DNA from: Acidobacteriota bacterium
Lineage (GTDB): Bacteria; Acidobacteriota; Terriglobia; Bryobacterales; Bryobacteraceae
DNA length: 64,000 nucleotides
NCBI GenBank assembly: GCA_023436715.1
Contig: JAEZIJ010000204.1
Coordinates: 1 to 64,000 of the forward strand
Direction: 5' to 3'
The translations under genes and the position numbers were made by a program. The notes under the pieces are model-generated. The model saw nothing but the letters and a program-made list of their open reading frames with translations. It was not told where the DNA came from and did not search any database. How positions within the stretch are numbered: the stretch's first letter is position 1; the number at the start of each line of letters is the position of its first letter. Below, piece by piece: positions 32,474 through 40,109 of the stretch.

Positions 32474-34291
32474 ATGTCCTACTCCAACGTCCGCGCCCGC
32501 CTCGGGAAAGGCACGAACAATCTGGCCGAAGCCGGCGAATACCCGCTGACTCGGATCACCAACAGTTACATGCTGCTGGTGTCCCTCTACCGGGGGAGCT
32601 GGATCTGCCGGAAGGTGGTCGACGTGCTCGCCGAGGACATGTTGAAGCACATGCCGCGAGTCAAAAGCCAGGTCAGCCCCGACGCGCTCGACAAGTTCGA
32701 CCGAGCCATTACGCGCACGGCTACGCAGGCGAAGCTGATGGAGGCGCTGAAGTGGGGCCGGCTGTTCGGCGGCTCCGTGGCGCTCATCTGTATCGACGGA
32801 GTCAAGGATCTCTCCGAGCCGCTCGACCCGGCCGAGGTGTTGCCCGGGAAGTATCGCGGCCTGATCGTGCTTGACCGCTGGACCGGGGTCTATCCCGATC
32901 TGGAGTTGATCGAAGATCTGAGCAGCCCGGCCGATTTTGGGCTGCCAAAGTTCTACCGGTGCGACTTGGGGGCCAACGGCTCGAGCATCAGAATCCACCA
33001 TTCGCGACTTCTCCGGTTCGTCGGCCGCGACCTGCCTTTAGTCGAAAAGCAGTTCCAGAACTATTGGGGGATGAGCGAACTGGAGCTCGTCTTCGACGAG
33101 CTAAAGAAGCGCGATTACACCAGTTGGAACATCGTCAGCCTCCTGAGTCGCGCGCAGATCATGGCCATCAAAGAGCCGCAGCTTGCGCAGGCTCTCTCCG
33201 GCCTCGGGATGAAACCCAAAGCGCTGGAGATGTACCTCGCGCGCATGCAGGCGATCAGCGATTCCATGAACAACCAGGGCTTGCTGGCGCTGCCCGCGGA
33301 TGGCGGAGTCGAGTCCACCTCGTACAGTTTCTCCGGCCTCGGGGATGTCTATAACACCTTCATGCTGGACGTGGCCGGCGCCTGCGAGATCCCCGTTTCG
33401 CGGTTGTATGGGCGCACCATCACCGGACTCGGGCAGAGCGGCGAAGGAGACCTCCAGGTCTACTACGACACCGCCGACCAGAAGCGTCAACGCGAGGTTG
33501 GGCCCCGGATCGAGAAGCTCTACCGGGTAATCGCAGCGAGCGAGTGGGGAGAGATTCCCGACGACATGGACTACGAGTGGCCGCCGATCCGCACCATGAG
33601 CGACAAGGACCGCGCGGACCTCGCCGAGGCGAACACCAAGCCGATCTTCGACGCGTTCAACGCTGGAATCATCGGCCGCAAGACCACCCTGAAAGAGCTT
33701 CGGCAGCAGTCTGAAATAACCGGAATGTTCACGAACATCACGGACGAGATGATCGAGGCGGCCGAAGACGACACCGGTCCGGACGAGATCGGACCCGTAC
33801 CGCCTGAATTGATGGGCGATGTTCCGAAAGACCCGGCCGGCACCGCGGTTTCCAAGGGAGAGCTTCTCGCCGGGAAGTCCACGCGAGACGCGAAGCCGGA
33901 GCCCAAGCCCGCCATGTTCTCCGGGATTCCGGTCGCGATCGAGTATGAGAAAGGCTCGCGCCGCACGCTGCGCAATGACATTGGCCGAGTGGTGTACGAC
34001 GTCCTGATGCAGCACGACTACGGCTTCATCCGCGACACGATCGGGCGCGACGGAGACGAGGTGGACGTGATTCTTGGGCCGCACGAAGGCTCGGAGCGCG
34101 TATTCATCGCCGACATGATCGACCTCGGGCCGGACGTGGACCAGCGGCAGGACGAAGACAAGGTGTTGCTCGGGTTCCGGTCTGAAGATGAGGCGCGCGC
34201 GGCATTCCTCTCGATGTACCCGGCCAATTTCCTGGGAGGGATGGCGTCGATGCCGCTGGCGGACTTCCGCCGTAACTGGCTTGGAGAGTAA
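32474..34291 (+). CDS. Portal protein (DUF1073-like) fused to an inorganic-pyrophosphatase-like domain
   Basis: The product is 605 residues. About 1-440 form a DUF1073-type portal: RGSWICRKVVDVLAEDML, WGRLFGGSVALICIDG, LYGRTITGLGQSGEGDLQVY and IRTMSDKDRADLAEANTK are characteristic. After a proline/lysine linker, residues about 480-605 are a separate domain: VAIEYEKGSRRTLR, HDYGFIRDTIGRDGDEVDVI, LGPHEG, EDKVLLGF and a closing MPLADFRRNWL. This matches the InPase-like domain known from large 'polyvalent' phage proteins, with DGDEVDV as the acidic site. As a fusion to a portal it would be carried in every virion ring of twelve. Confidence 0.85.
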   Translation: MSYSNVRARLGKGTNNLAEAGEYPLTRITNSYMLLVSLYRGSWICRKVVDVLAEDMLKHMPRVKSQVSPDALDKFDRAITRTATQAKLMEALKWGRLFGGSVALICIDGVKDLSEPLDPAEVLPGKYRGLIVLDRWTGVYPDLELIEDLSSPADFGLPKFYRCDLGANGSSIRIHHSRLLRFVGRDLPLVEKQFQNYWGMSELELVFDELKKRDYTSWNIVSLLSRAQIMAIKEPQLAQALSGLGMKPKALEMYLARMQAISDSMNNQGLLALPADGGVESTSYSFSGLGDVYNTFMLDVAGACEIPVSRLYGRTITGLGQSGEGDLQVYYDTADQKRQREVGPRIEKLYRVIAASEWGEIPDDMDYEWPPIRTMSDKDRADLAEANTKPIFDAFNAGIIGRKTTLKELRQQSEITGMFTNITDEMIEAAEDDTGPDEIGPVPPELMGDVPKDPAGTAVSKGELLAGKSTRDAKPEPKPAMFSGIPVAIEYEKGSRRTLRNDIGRVVYDVLMQHDYGFIRDTIGRDGDEVDVILGPHEGSERVFIADMIDLGPDVDQRQDEDKVLLGFRSEDEARAAFLSMYPANFLGGMASMPLADFRRNWLGE

Positions 34292-34294
34292 CGC

Positions 34295-35656
34295 ATGTCC
34301 AAACTCGCCTACTACGCCTCCCGCATCGCGCCCGACAAGCCGCACCAGTTCGAAACCGCGGAAGGCTATCGAATCTACACGTCAGTCCCGATCTGCCGGT
34401 CTGGGTTCCAGGATTATCTCGGCAAGGAACTGAAGTCCCATCCCGACTACGATCCAGCCTGGGATATCGGCGACGACGATGTAGTCAAGGTTTACCGGCC
34501 GCGCGAGGTCGTGACGGCGCCAGAGACCATCGCCTCGTTCGAAGGAAAGAGCGTCACCGACGGGCACCCGCCTGACGATGTTGCCCTCGTGATGGTCGAG
34601 ACCGAGGGCGAATATGGCCGCGGCCACGTTCAGAACGTTCGCGTCGGCCAACTGCTCGAAGACAACGAGACGCCGCTGCTTGCCGACCTGTTCGTCAAGA
34701 ACCAGCCGCTGAACGACAAGATCGACGGAGGCGTGCGCGATGTCTCGTGCGGGTATGTCTACAACCTGAAGCGGCTCGACGATGGGACGTTTGCAATGAC
34801 CAGGATCTGCGGGAATCACGTCGCCGTGGTTCCCAAGGGACGCGCGGGTGCGGAAGTTTCCATCCGCGACGAGAAGCCGGCTGCGCTCGCAGCCGAAACC
34901 ACAACCACGAAAACCAAAGAGAAGGAGCCTACGAGTATGAAAAACAATTCACTCTTCGGGCGAATGCTCAAGGCGTTTGCGAAGGACGCAGAGCCCGAAG
35001 AGGTAGCAGAAGCGGCGAAGCTTTCCCACGATTCCGAGGAGCCCACGCTCAAGAAGAAAGAGGGCGTCAACTACGACACCGATTTCTACTGGGATGCCGC
35101 CAACCAGAAGGCCGTGCCGATCCGCGGCAGCAAGGGGTACAGCAAGCGGAAGGCGGGCGACGGCGCCGAAGAGATGGTCGAGGAAATGCACCCCGACCTG
35201 AAGCAGTTCGCCGCAGACGTCAAAACCGCTCTCGACGCCATCGCGAAGAAGCTCGGCATCGGCGGGGACAGCGAACCGGGAGAGGAAAAGGTCGTCGATC
35301 CGGCCGCGGAAGATGCGACCGTGCTCGAAATGACCGGCGAGGAACAGGGCAAAGGCGAGTTGCCGAAGCAGATCGCCGCGGCGGACAGCACCGAATCGCT
35401 CACCGCGATCCGTCCGAAGGTCGTGGCGGCCAAGGACGCGGCAATCACCAAGGCGTTCAATGAGCGGGTGCGCGAGGTCAGGAAAGCCGCGGTAGCGCGG
35501 GATTCCGCCTACGCGGACCTGGTGAACGCTTCCGGCACAGTCTCGACCGAGGTCGATGTGGACCCGGCCACGTTCTTCAACGGAGTCAGCTTCTCCGAAG
35601 GGCAGCGCCGGTACAGCGAATACATGGCCAATAAGGCCAAGAAGGGGGGCAAATAA
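34295..35656 (+). CDS. DUF2213 prohead protease with C-terminal scaffold
   Basis: The product is 453 residues. The first 200 residues are DUF2213 (YEGYRIYTSVPICRSGFQDY-like start, SVTDGHPP, GGVRDVSCGYVY, GNHVAVVPKGRAG), a phage-encoded maturation protease. The remainder is highly charged and helical, the usual composition of a scaffold. A strong internal ribosome site and ATG at 34937 would yield the scaffold alone. Confidence 0.85.
   Translation: MSKLAYYASRIAPDKPHQFETAEGYRIYTSVPICRSGFQDYLGKELKSHPDYDPAWDIGDDDVVKVYRPREVVTAPETIASFEGKSVTDGHPPDDVALVMVETEGEYGRGHVQNVRVGQLLEDNETPLLADLFVKNQPLNDKIDGGVRDVSCGYVYNLKRLDDGTFAMTRICGNHVAVVPKGRAGAEVSIRDEKPAALAAETTTTKTKEKEPTSMKNNSLFGRMLKAFAKDAEPEEVAEAAKLSHDSEEPTLKKKEGVNYDTDFYWDAANQKAVPIRGSKGYSKRKAGDGAEEMVEEMHPDLKQFAADVKTALDAIAKKLGIGGDSEPGEEKVVDPAAEDATVLEMTGEEQGKGELPKQIAAADSTESLTAIRPKVVAAKDAAITKAFNERVREVRKAAVARDSAYADLVNASGTVSTEVDVDPATFFNGVSFSEGQRRYSEYMANKAKKGGK
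34937..35656 (+). CDS. Nested scaffold product (internal start)
   Basis: In frame within the protease gene, ATG 34937 is preceded by AAGGAG at 34922-34927 with nine bases between. The 239-residue product would begin MKNNSLFGRMLKAFAKDA and contain only the charged helical region, as with the lambda C/Nu3 pair. The strong site at the exact domain border is the evidence; production is inferred. Confidence 0.6.
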   Translation: MKNNSLFGRMLKAFAKDAEPEEVAEAAKLSHDSEEPTLKKKEGVNYDTDFYWDAANQKAVPIRGSKGYSKRKAGDGAEEMVEEMHPDLKQFAADVKTALDAIAKKLGIGGDSEPGEEKVVDPAAEDATVLEMTGEEQGKGELPKQIAAADSTESLTAIRPKVVAAKDAAITKAFNERVREVRKAAVARDSAYADLVNASGTVSTEVDVDPATFFNGVSFSEGQRRYSEYMANKAKKGGK

Positions 35657-35659
35657 CCA

Positions 35660-36220
35660 ATGCCTGCAACCGTAATCCCGGTGACCGGACTCAACCTTGG
35701 GCCGGTCGGTTCCGTTTCCCAGTCGGACTTCCCGCTGCGCACGCCGCGGCAGGTCAGGCCGGCCGACACGAAAAACATCGCTTTCGGTGAGCCGGTCGTG
35801 CTGAACGACGACAACACCTACTCCAGCGTGGCGCAGTTCATCGCCGGAGGCGGAACGCTCGCGGCCACGACCCCGCTCGGACTGGCAGCCGCCAACACTC
35901 GCACCAACCCGTCGTTCAGCATGGCTGGAAACTCCGGCGTGATGACCCCGGCCGGATTCTACGCGCCCGGCAACATCGCCGACGTGATGTCGAAGGGCAC
36001 CATGAACGTGCAGGTTAACAACGGCACACCGAAGGCCGGCGGAACCGTGTACATCCGCGTGGCTGCGAATGGAGCCATTCCGGCCGGCGTCGTCGGCGGG
36101 ATCGAGGCAGTTGCGGACGGCGCAAACAGCATCGCCGTCAACTGCATGAAGTTCAAGACGGGCGTAATGGGCGCCGACGGCACGGCCCAGGTCACCATCC
36201 TTACGAGGGTACTGCCGTAA
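35660..36220 (+). CDS. Head decoration/cement protein (Gp24-like)
   Basis: The product has 186 residues, beta-rich with many glycines and asparagines, no cysteines except one near the end, and located between scaffold and capsid. Segments such as GEPVVLNDDNTYSSVAQFI and KAGGTVYIRVAANG resemble the structural cement proteins that stabilise capsids with DUF2184 major proteins. Identification rests on position and composition. Confidence 0.65.
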   Translation: MPATVIPVTGLNLGPVGSVSQSDFPLRTPRQVRPADTKNIAFGEPVVLNDDNTYSSVAQFIAGGGTLAATTPLGLAAANTRTNPSFSMAGNSGVMTPAGFYAPGNIADVMSKGTMNVQVNNGTPKAGGTVYIRVAANGAIPAGVVGGIEAVADGANSIAVNCMKFKTGVMGADGTAQVTILTRVLP

Positions 36221-36246
36221 CCCGGCAACAGGAGGATCACACGATC

Positions 36247-37242
36247 ATGAACCGCGAATACTTGCAGAACCTAGCTCGGTTGCGCGCGGGCATCGCACTC
36301 GACGCGGCGGCGCAGGCGGCCACCGGGCAGATCTTCCTCCAGTCCGAGCTGACCAGGATCGACCCGATCCTGCGCATGCCGCTGGAGAATTACACCCACT
36401 ACCGCGACATCCCGATGCCCAGCGGCGGCGGATGGATGGACTACGAGATCGCGCGCAACATCGACTTCCGCGGCCCGCAGGACGGAAGCACCGGAACGGA
36501 CTCGAACGACATCCGGGTCCTGGAATACAACACCAACCAGGATGTCTGGCCGACCCTGCCTTACCAGGTCAACGTCCGCATCCCGCTGATCGAGTCCCTC
36601 AAGATGGCGGCGACGAACCGCTCTCCGCAGGATCTGCTCGACAAGGCCGTGCGCGTGGACTGGCAGAAGGCGCTCGACAAGCGCGTCTATACGGGAATCC
36701 TCGGCAACACCGGTCTCATCAACAGCACTGGCGTGGCCGCGCAGAGTGCGCCGGCGAACGCTTCCGCAAAGACCGCCTGGAAAGACAAAACCCCGCTCGA
36801 AATCTACAACGATTTCAACACGTTCGCCTACACCGCGTGGCAGAACGCGGGCGGATCGCCCCTGGCCATCCCGAACCGGTATCTCGTTCCCGGCTCGCTC
36901 TGGTCTTACCTGACGCAGCCGATGGTGGTCAGCACCACTCCGCTCGCGGTCAGCGTGGCGCAGTACATCAAAGAGAACGGCTTCGCGGCGACCTTCGGCA
37001 TTACCCCGGAGATCTACCCGCTCCCCGTGTGGCTCGAAACGGCCGGCGCGGGAGGCAAAACCCGGCTGGTCGCCTACCGCTTCGACGAGGATTGCCTCTC
37101 GTTCACGGTCCTGCAAAACATCCAGCGCCATGGCGGCCCGCTCTCGATTCAGGCCGGCGCCTTCCTCATCACCTACGTCGGCAACACCGGCGTGGTGAAG
37201 ATCAACCGCCCCCAGACGATCAACTACTGGGACGCGATATAA
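36247..37242 (+). CDS. Major capsid protein (DUF2184)
   Basis: The product is 331 residues. GQIFLQSELTRIDPILRMPL and the later ARNIDFRGPQDGSTGTDSN and TLPYQVNVRIPLIESL fit the DUF2184 HK97-fold capsid family; the C-terminal part IQRHGGPLSIQAGAFLITY closes the P domain. The ribosome site CAGGAGG precedes the start. It is one of the most abundant virion proteins. Confidence 0.88.
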   Translation: MNREYLQNLARLRAGIALDAAAQAATGQIFLQSELTRIDPILRMPLENYTHYRDIPMPSGGGWMDYEIARNIDFRGPQDGSTGTDSNDIRVLEYNTNQDVWPTLPYQVNVRIPLIESLKMAATNRSPQDLLDKAVRVDWQKALDKRVYTGILGNTGLINSTGVAAQSAPANASAKTAWKDKTPLEIYNDFNTFAYTAWQNAGGSPLAIPNRYLVPGSLWSYLTQPMVVSTTPLAVSVAQYIKENGFAATFGITPEIYPLPVWLETAGAGGKTRLVAYRFDEDCLSFTVLQNIQRHGGPLSIQAGAFLITYVGNTGVVKINRPQTINYWDAI

Positions 37243-37251
37243 GGAGACGCT

Positions 37252-37503
37252 GTGCAGGCAATCTCGAAGCAGACCTACCGATTCACGGGGGGCGTGGTAA
37301 TCACGCCCTCCCCGCTCCCGCAGAACGTTCCGGATGAGCTGAAGAACGATCCGTATTTCCAACTCGCCGTGAAAGACGGATCGATCACGCTGGTGGAGTT
37401 GGCGCACGCTGCGGAGCCGGACGCGCAGCCCGCCACGCGGAGAAGGAAGAAGAGCTCCGAGGCTGCGGATACGCAACCCTCTGAAACGGAGCCGGCCGAG
37501 TAG
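37252..37503 (+). CDS. Small head-region protein
   Basis: GTG start nine bases after the capsid stop with AAGGAG before it. 83 residues: a beta-like first half (KQTYRFTGGVVITPSP) and a charged, disordered C-terminal tail with RRRKKSS. Similar small proteins follow capsid genes in many phages; the job is unknown. Confidence 0.6.
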   Translation: MQAISKQTYRFTGGVVITPSPLPQNVPDELKNDPYFQLAVKDGSITLVELAHAAEPDAQPATRRRKKSSEAADTQPSETEPAE

Positions 37504-37518
37504 CCGCAGGGGAACCGC

Positions 37519-38241
37519 ATGTCTCAACCCGATCTGGACGCATTCTACGACCAACTGTGCAGCCGCTATGCGTGGGATTTTGGCGCGCTGTCAGCCGGCG
37601 CCGGGATTGCGTCCGGACTCGTGCACGGCACGAACCCGCCGTACTCCGCCAATGATCTTTTCGCTATGCACCCGAAGTTCGGCGGCGCGCCGGTTACGCT
37701 CACAGCAACACTCGCTGCCGGCTCCACCGTTGTTGCGGTCGAGTCAACCGCAGGCCTCTCCGCTGGTCAACTGATCGCCGGAGCTGGCGTGTCCCCGGGC
37801 ACGCTCATCAGTTCGGTCGATTCGGCCTCCCAGATCACTCTTTCGGCTGCCGCCACGGTCACTGGAACGGCAGCGCTGGCAGTATACGCCGCGCCGCTCG
37901 TGCCGCTCGCCGTCATCAACGCCTACATCGCGCTGGCCTCCGCTTCTCTCGTTCAGGCTCGCTGGCTGGATACATGGCCAGTGGCGATGGGGCTTTATGT
38001 CTCCCACTTTCTGACCCTGTGGATGAAGTCGGATGGCGATGTGTACTCCACGCCCGGGCAGGCGGCCGCGGCGGGGCTGGCGCGCGGAATAGCGGTCTCA
38101 AATAGCGCGGGATCGGTGAGTGTGGGTTACCAGGTCACCCCGGGCCTGGAGGCGTGGGGCTCGTGGAACGAGACGCAGTACGGAAAGCAACTCGCCACGT
38201 TCGCGAAGTGCGTGGGCGCCGGTCCGATCTGGATTTACTGA
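37519..38241 (+). CDS. Head completion/adaptor protein (DUF4054) with inserted beta module
   Basis: The product is 240 residues. The ends (DLFAMHPKFGG; then VINAYIALASASLVQARWLD and YVSHFLTLWM) are those of DUF4054 connector proteins that sit under the portal. Between them, residues about 59-125 are a foreign beta module (AAGSTVVAVESTAGLSAGQ, then ITLSAAATVTG) that closely resembles one near the C terminus of the baseplate J-like protein. The module should protrude from the neck. Confidence 0.75.
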   Translation: MSQPDLDAFYDQLCSRYAWDFGALSAGAGIASGLVHGTNPPYSANDLFAMHPKFGGAPVTLTATLAAGSTVVAVESTAGLSAGQLIAGAGVSPGTLISSVDSASQITLSAAATVTGTAALAVYAAPLVPLAVINAYIALASASLVQARWLDTWPVAMGLYVSHFLTLWMKSDGDVYSTPGQAAAAGLARGIAVSNSAGSVSVGYQVTPGLEAWGSWNETQYGKQLATFAKCVGAGPIWIY

Positions 38242-38714
38242 TGCCAGTCACCGTCTCCAAATCCGGCCCTGGCTTCGCCAAGGTCGCGCAGCGGCTCCGG
38301 AAGCTGAAGTCCTCTGAAGTTCTGGTGGGGATTCCGGCCGATCGGGCGCAGCGCGAAGGCGAGACGATCAACAATGCGGGCCTGCTCTTTATTCACACTC
38401 ACGGGAGCGAACTCCAGAACATCCCGGCCCGCCCCGTGCTCGAGCCCGCGATCGAGAATAACCGAGCACTCATCAGTACGCATCTCGGGGAGGCGGCCCG
38501 GCAGATGACGGCGGGCTTCCCCGATAAAGCTGAGCGGGAGTTGGCGCGGGCCGGAACCATTGGGGCGAACGCAGCGAAGCGGTTCTTCACCGAAGAGAAT
38601 GGGTGGCCTCCGAACGCCCCGAGCACGATCAAGCGCAAGGGCAGCGACAGGCCCTTGATCGACACCGGGGCGCTCAGAAGGTCAATAACTCATATCGTTC
38701 GCGTGGACAAGTAG
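38241..38714 (+). CDS. HK97 gp10-like head-tail joining protein
   Basis: ATG 38241 shares its A with the previous TGA. The 157-residue protein has VLVGIPADRAQREGETINNA at its N-terminal part, IPARPVLEPAI, and PLIDTGALRRSITHIV at the end, the pattern of gp10-type neck proteins. It connects head to tail. Confidence 0.75.
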   Translation: MPVTVSKSGPGFAKVAQRLRKLKSSEVLVGIPADRAQREGETINNAGLLFIHTHGSELQNIPARPVLEPAIENNRALISTHLGEAARQMTAGFPDKAERELARAGTIGANAAKRFFTEENGWPPNAPSTIKRKGSDRPLIDTGALRRSITHIVRVDK

Positions 38715-38720
38715 CCGATG

Positions 38721-38924
38721 TTATTCCGGAAGTTTCATGCCCTCGTTTGCGATGCGCAGTATCTCGTCTTTTGGAACCAGGACCCGCTTTGCGTATCTGG
38801 TGACTCGAACTGCACCGCGGCGAATGTCGCGGATGAGCGTGTGCTTGCTGATTCCGAGAAGTGCAGCGGCTTCCTCGATGGGGTATTGCAGCCGATTCGG
38901 TATCTGAATTGTGAGTGTGCTCAT
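38721..38924 (-). CDS. Excisionase/MerR-type helix-turn-helix protein
   Basis: This 67-residue protein on the reverse strand, surrounded by forward structural genes. YPIEEAAALLGISKHTLIRDI and GAVRVTRYAKRVLVPKDEIL are the typical excisionase-family DNA-binding domain. Its base composition and strand set it apart from the neighbours, as for a moron. A promoter candidate (TTTGTT-17-TATGCT on the reverse strand) lies just before its start. It might regulate neighbouring genes or the prophage state. Confidence 0.8.
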   Translation of the reverse strand: MSTLTIQIPNRLQYPIEEAAALLGISKHTLIRDIRRGAVRVTRYAKRVLVPKDEILRIANEGMKLPE

Positions 38925-39014
38925 GCAGTGAGCATAACACTAGGTATTGCGAGAACAAACACAGTCAGCGTAAGTATTTTACAGTCGTAATTTAATTTCC
39001 GAATCGTTTGTTAC

Positions 39015-39374
39015 ATGTTCGACCTCTCGGCAGTCGTCAACAATCCCGACCTCGGCAGCCCGGTGACGATCCTCCGCTTTACCGGATCGTTCGCAGCCGG
39101 CGGGTGGCAGCAGGGCGCCCCGCAGCGCATCCCGGCATTCGGAGTGGTCTGCATCGCCGATGCCGAAGCTCTCGCGCAGGTTCCCGAGGGCGACCGGGTG
39201 ACCGGCGCCCTGCAATTTCTCACCGGTCAGCCTGTGTACCGGACCTCGGCAGACCGCGGCGGCACGAGCGATCAGATCGAATGGCGGGGCGAGTTGTACC
39301 GCGTCGTCAGCGTCGAGCCGTGGGGACACGCGGGGTACTGGTCGGCGATTCTGGCGCGGATGGAGGGGGCGTAG
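39015..39374 (+). CDS. Head-tail connector/closure protein
   Basis: The product is 119 residues, in the usual place between gp10-like and tail terminator. It has ITDEX-free beta-rich sequence with QPVYRTSADRGGTSDQIEWR and YRVVSVEPWGHAGYWSAIL, the layout of phage neck closure proteins. Start ATG 39015 lies after a 90-base AT-rich gap shared with the reverse regulator gene. Confidence 0.6.
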   Translation: MFDLSAVVNNPDLGSPVTILRFTGSFAAGGWQQGAPQRIPAFGVVCIADAEALAQVPEGDRVTGALQFLTGQPVYRTSADRGGTSDQIEWRGELYRVVSVEPWGHAGYWSAILARMEGA

Positions 39375-39375
39375 A

Positions 39376-40077
39376 TTGAGCACCGCTACTTTTCCCAACG
39401 GAACGGTGCTCGTCTCTTCCGCCCTCACGCCGGAAGCCATGGCAAGCCTCATGCAGCCGCTCGTGGCCCAGATCCTCGGCTTCGATCCGGAAACGCAGCC
39501 CGAGGCATTCCGTGCCGTGCGCGTCTCCTGGCAGCAGCAGGGGCAGCCGGGCCCAAGGATCAGTGAGAATGTGTGCATCCTGCGCGCGACACTTCAGAAC
39601 GCCCCATACAGCCGCGTGCGTGATGGGCTGTTCCGCTCCGCCGTACCGGAGAACTCTACCGCTCAGCTTCCGGGAGCCGGCGAGGCGCACGCGGGAGAGC
39701 AGTACGCAGGATTTCGCGCAGACCTTTTCGTGGGGCTGTCCAGCCAAATGAGCTTCACCCAGGTCTGGAACCTCCACCTGACGCTATACGGGCCAAACTG
39801 CGCCGACCGAGCCCGGCTGATCTCTTCCGCTATGGCCCTCGACTGGGCGCGCGAGGCGCTGGCTGCCAGCAACCTATATGCGATTCCAGACTGGCATCGT
39901 CCGGTCTACGCTCCGGAACTTTTCCAGGGCCAGTGGTGGCCGCGCGCCGACCTCGACCTGGAGTTCAACGAACTGGTGAACGAATCCATCACCGTGCCGT
40001 CCGCGGCCGGGGTGGACATCACGCTCATCAAAGAAACTGGCTTGACGGCGGAGATTCACATCCGCGCCGCCGAATAA
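39376..40077 (+). CDS. Neck/tail terminator protein (gp12-like, LIC_12616 type)
   Basis: TTG start at 39376 directly after the previous stop. 233 residues. The C-terminal half WHRPVYAPELFQGQWWPRAD then LDLEFNELV is the signature of the neck terminator family in contractile phages; it caps the tube/sheath end and docks it to the head. The N-terminal 60 residues are an extra. Confidence 0.75.
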   Translation: MSTATFPNGTVLVSSALTPEAMASLMQPLVAQILGFDPETQPEAFRAVRVSWQQQGQPGPRISENVCILRATLQNAPYSRVRDGLFRSAVPENSTAQLPGAGEAHAGEQYAGFRADLFVGLSSQMSFTQVWNLHLTLYGPNCADRARLISSAMALDWAREALAASNLYAIPDWHRPVYAPELFQGQWWPRADLDLEFNELVNESITVPSAAGVDITLIKETGLTAEIHIRAAE

Positions 40078-40109
40078 CTTCTCTCCACTCAACTTAGAAA
40101 GGAAACCAG

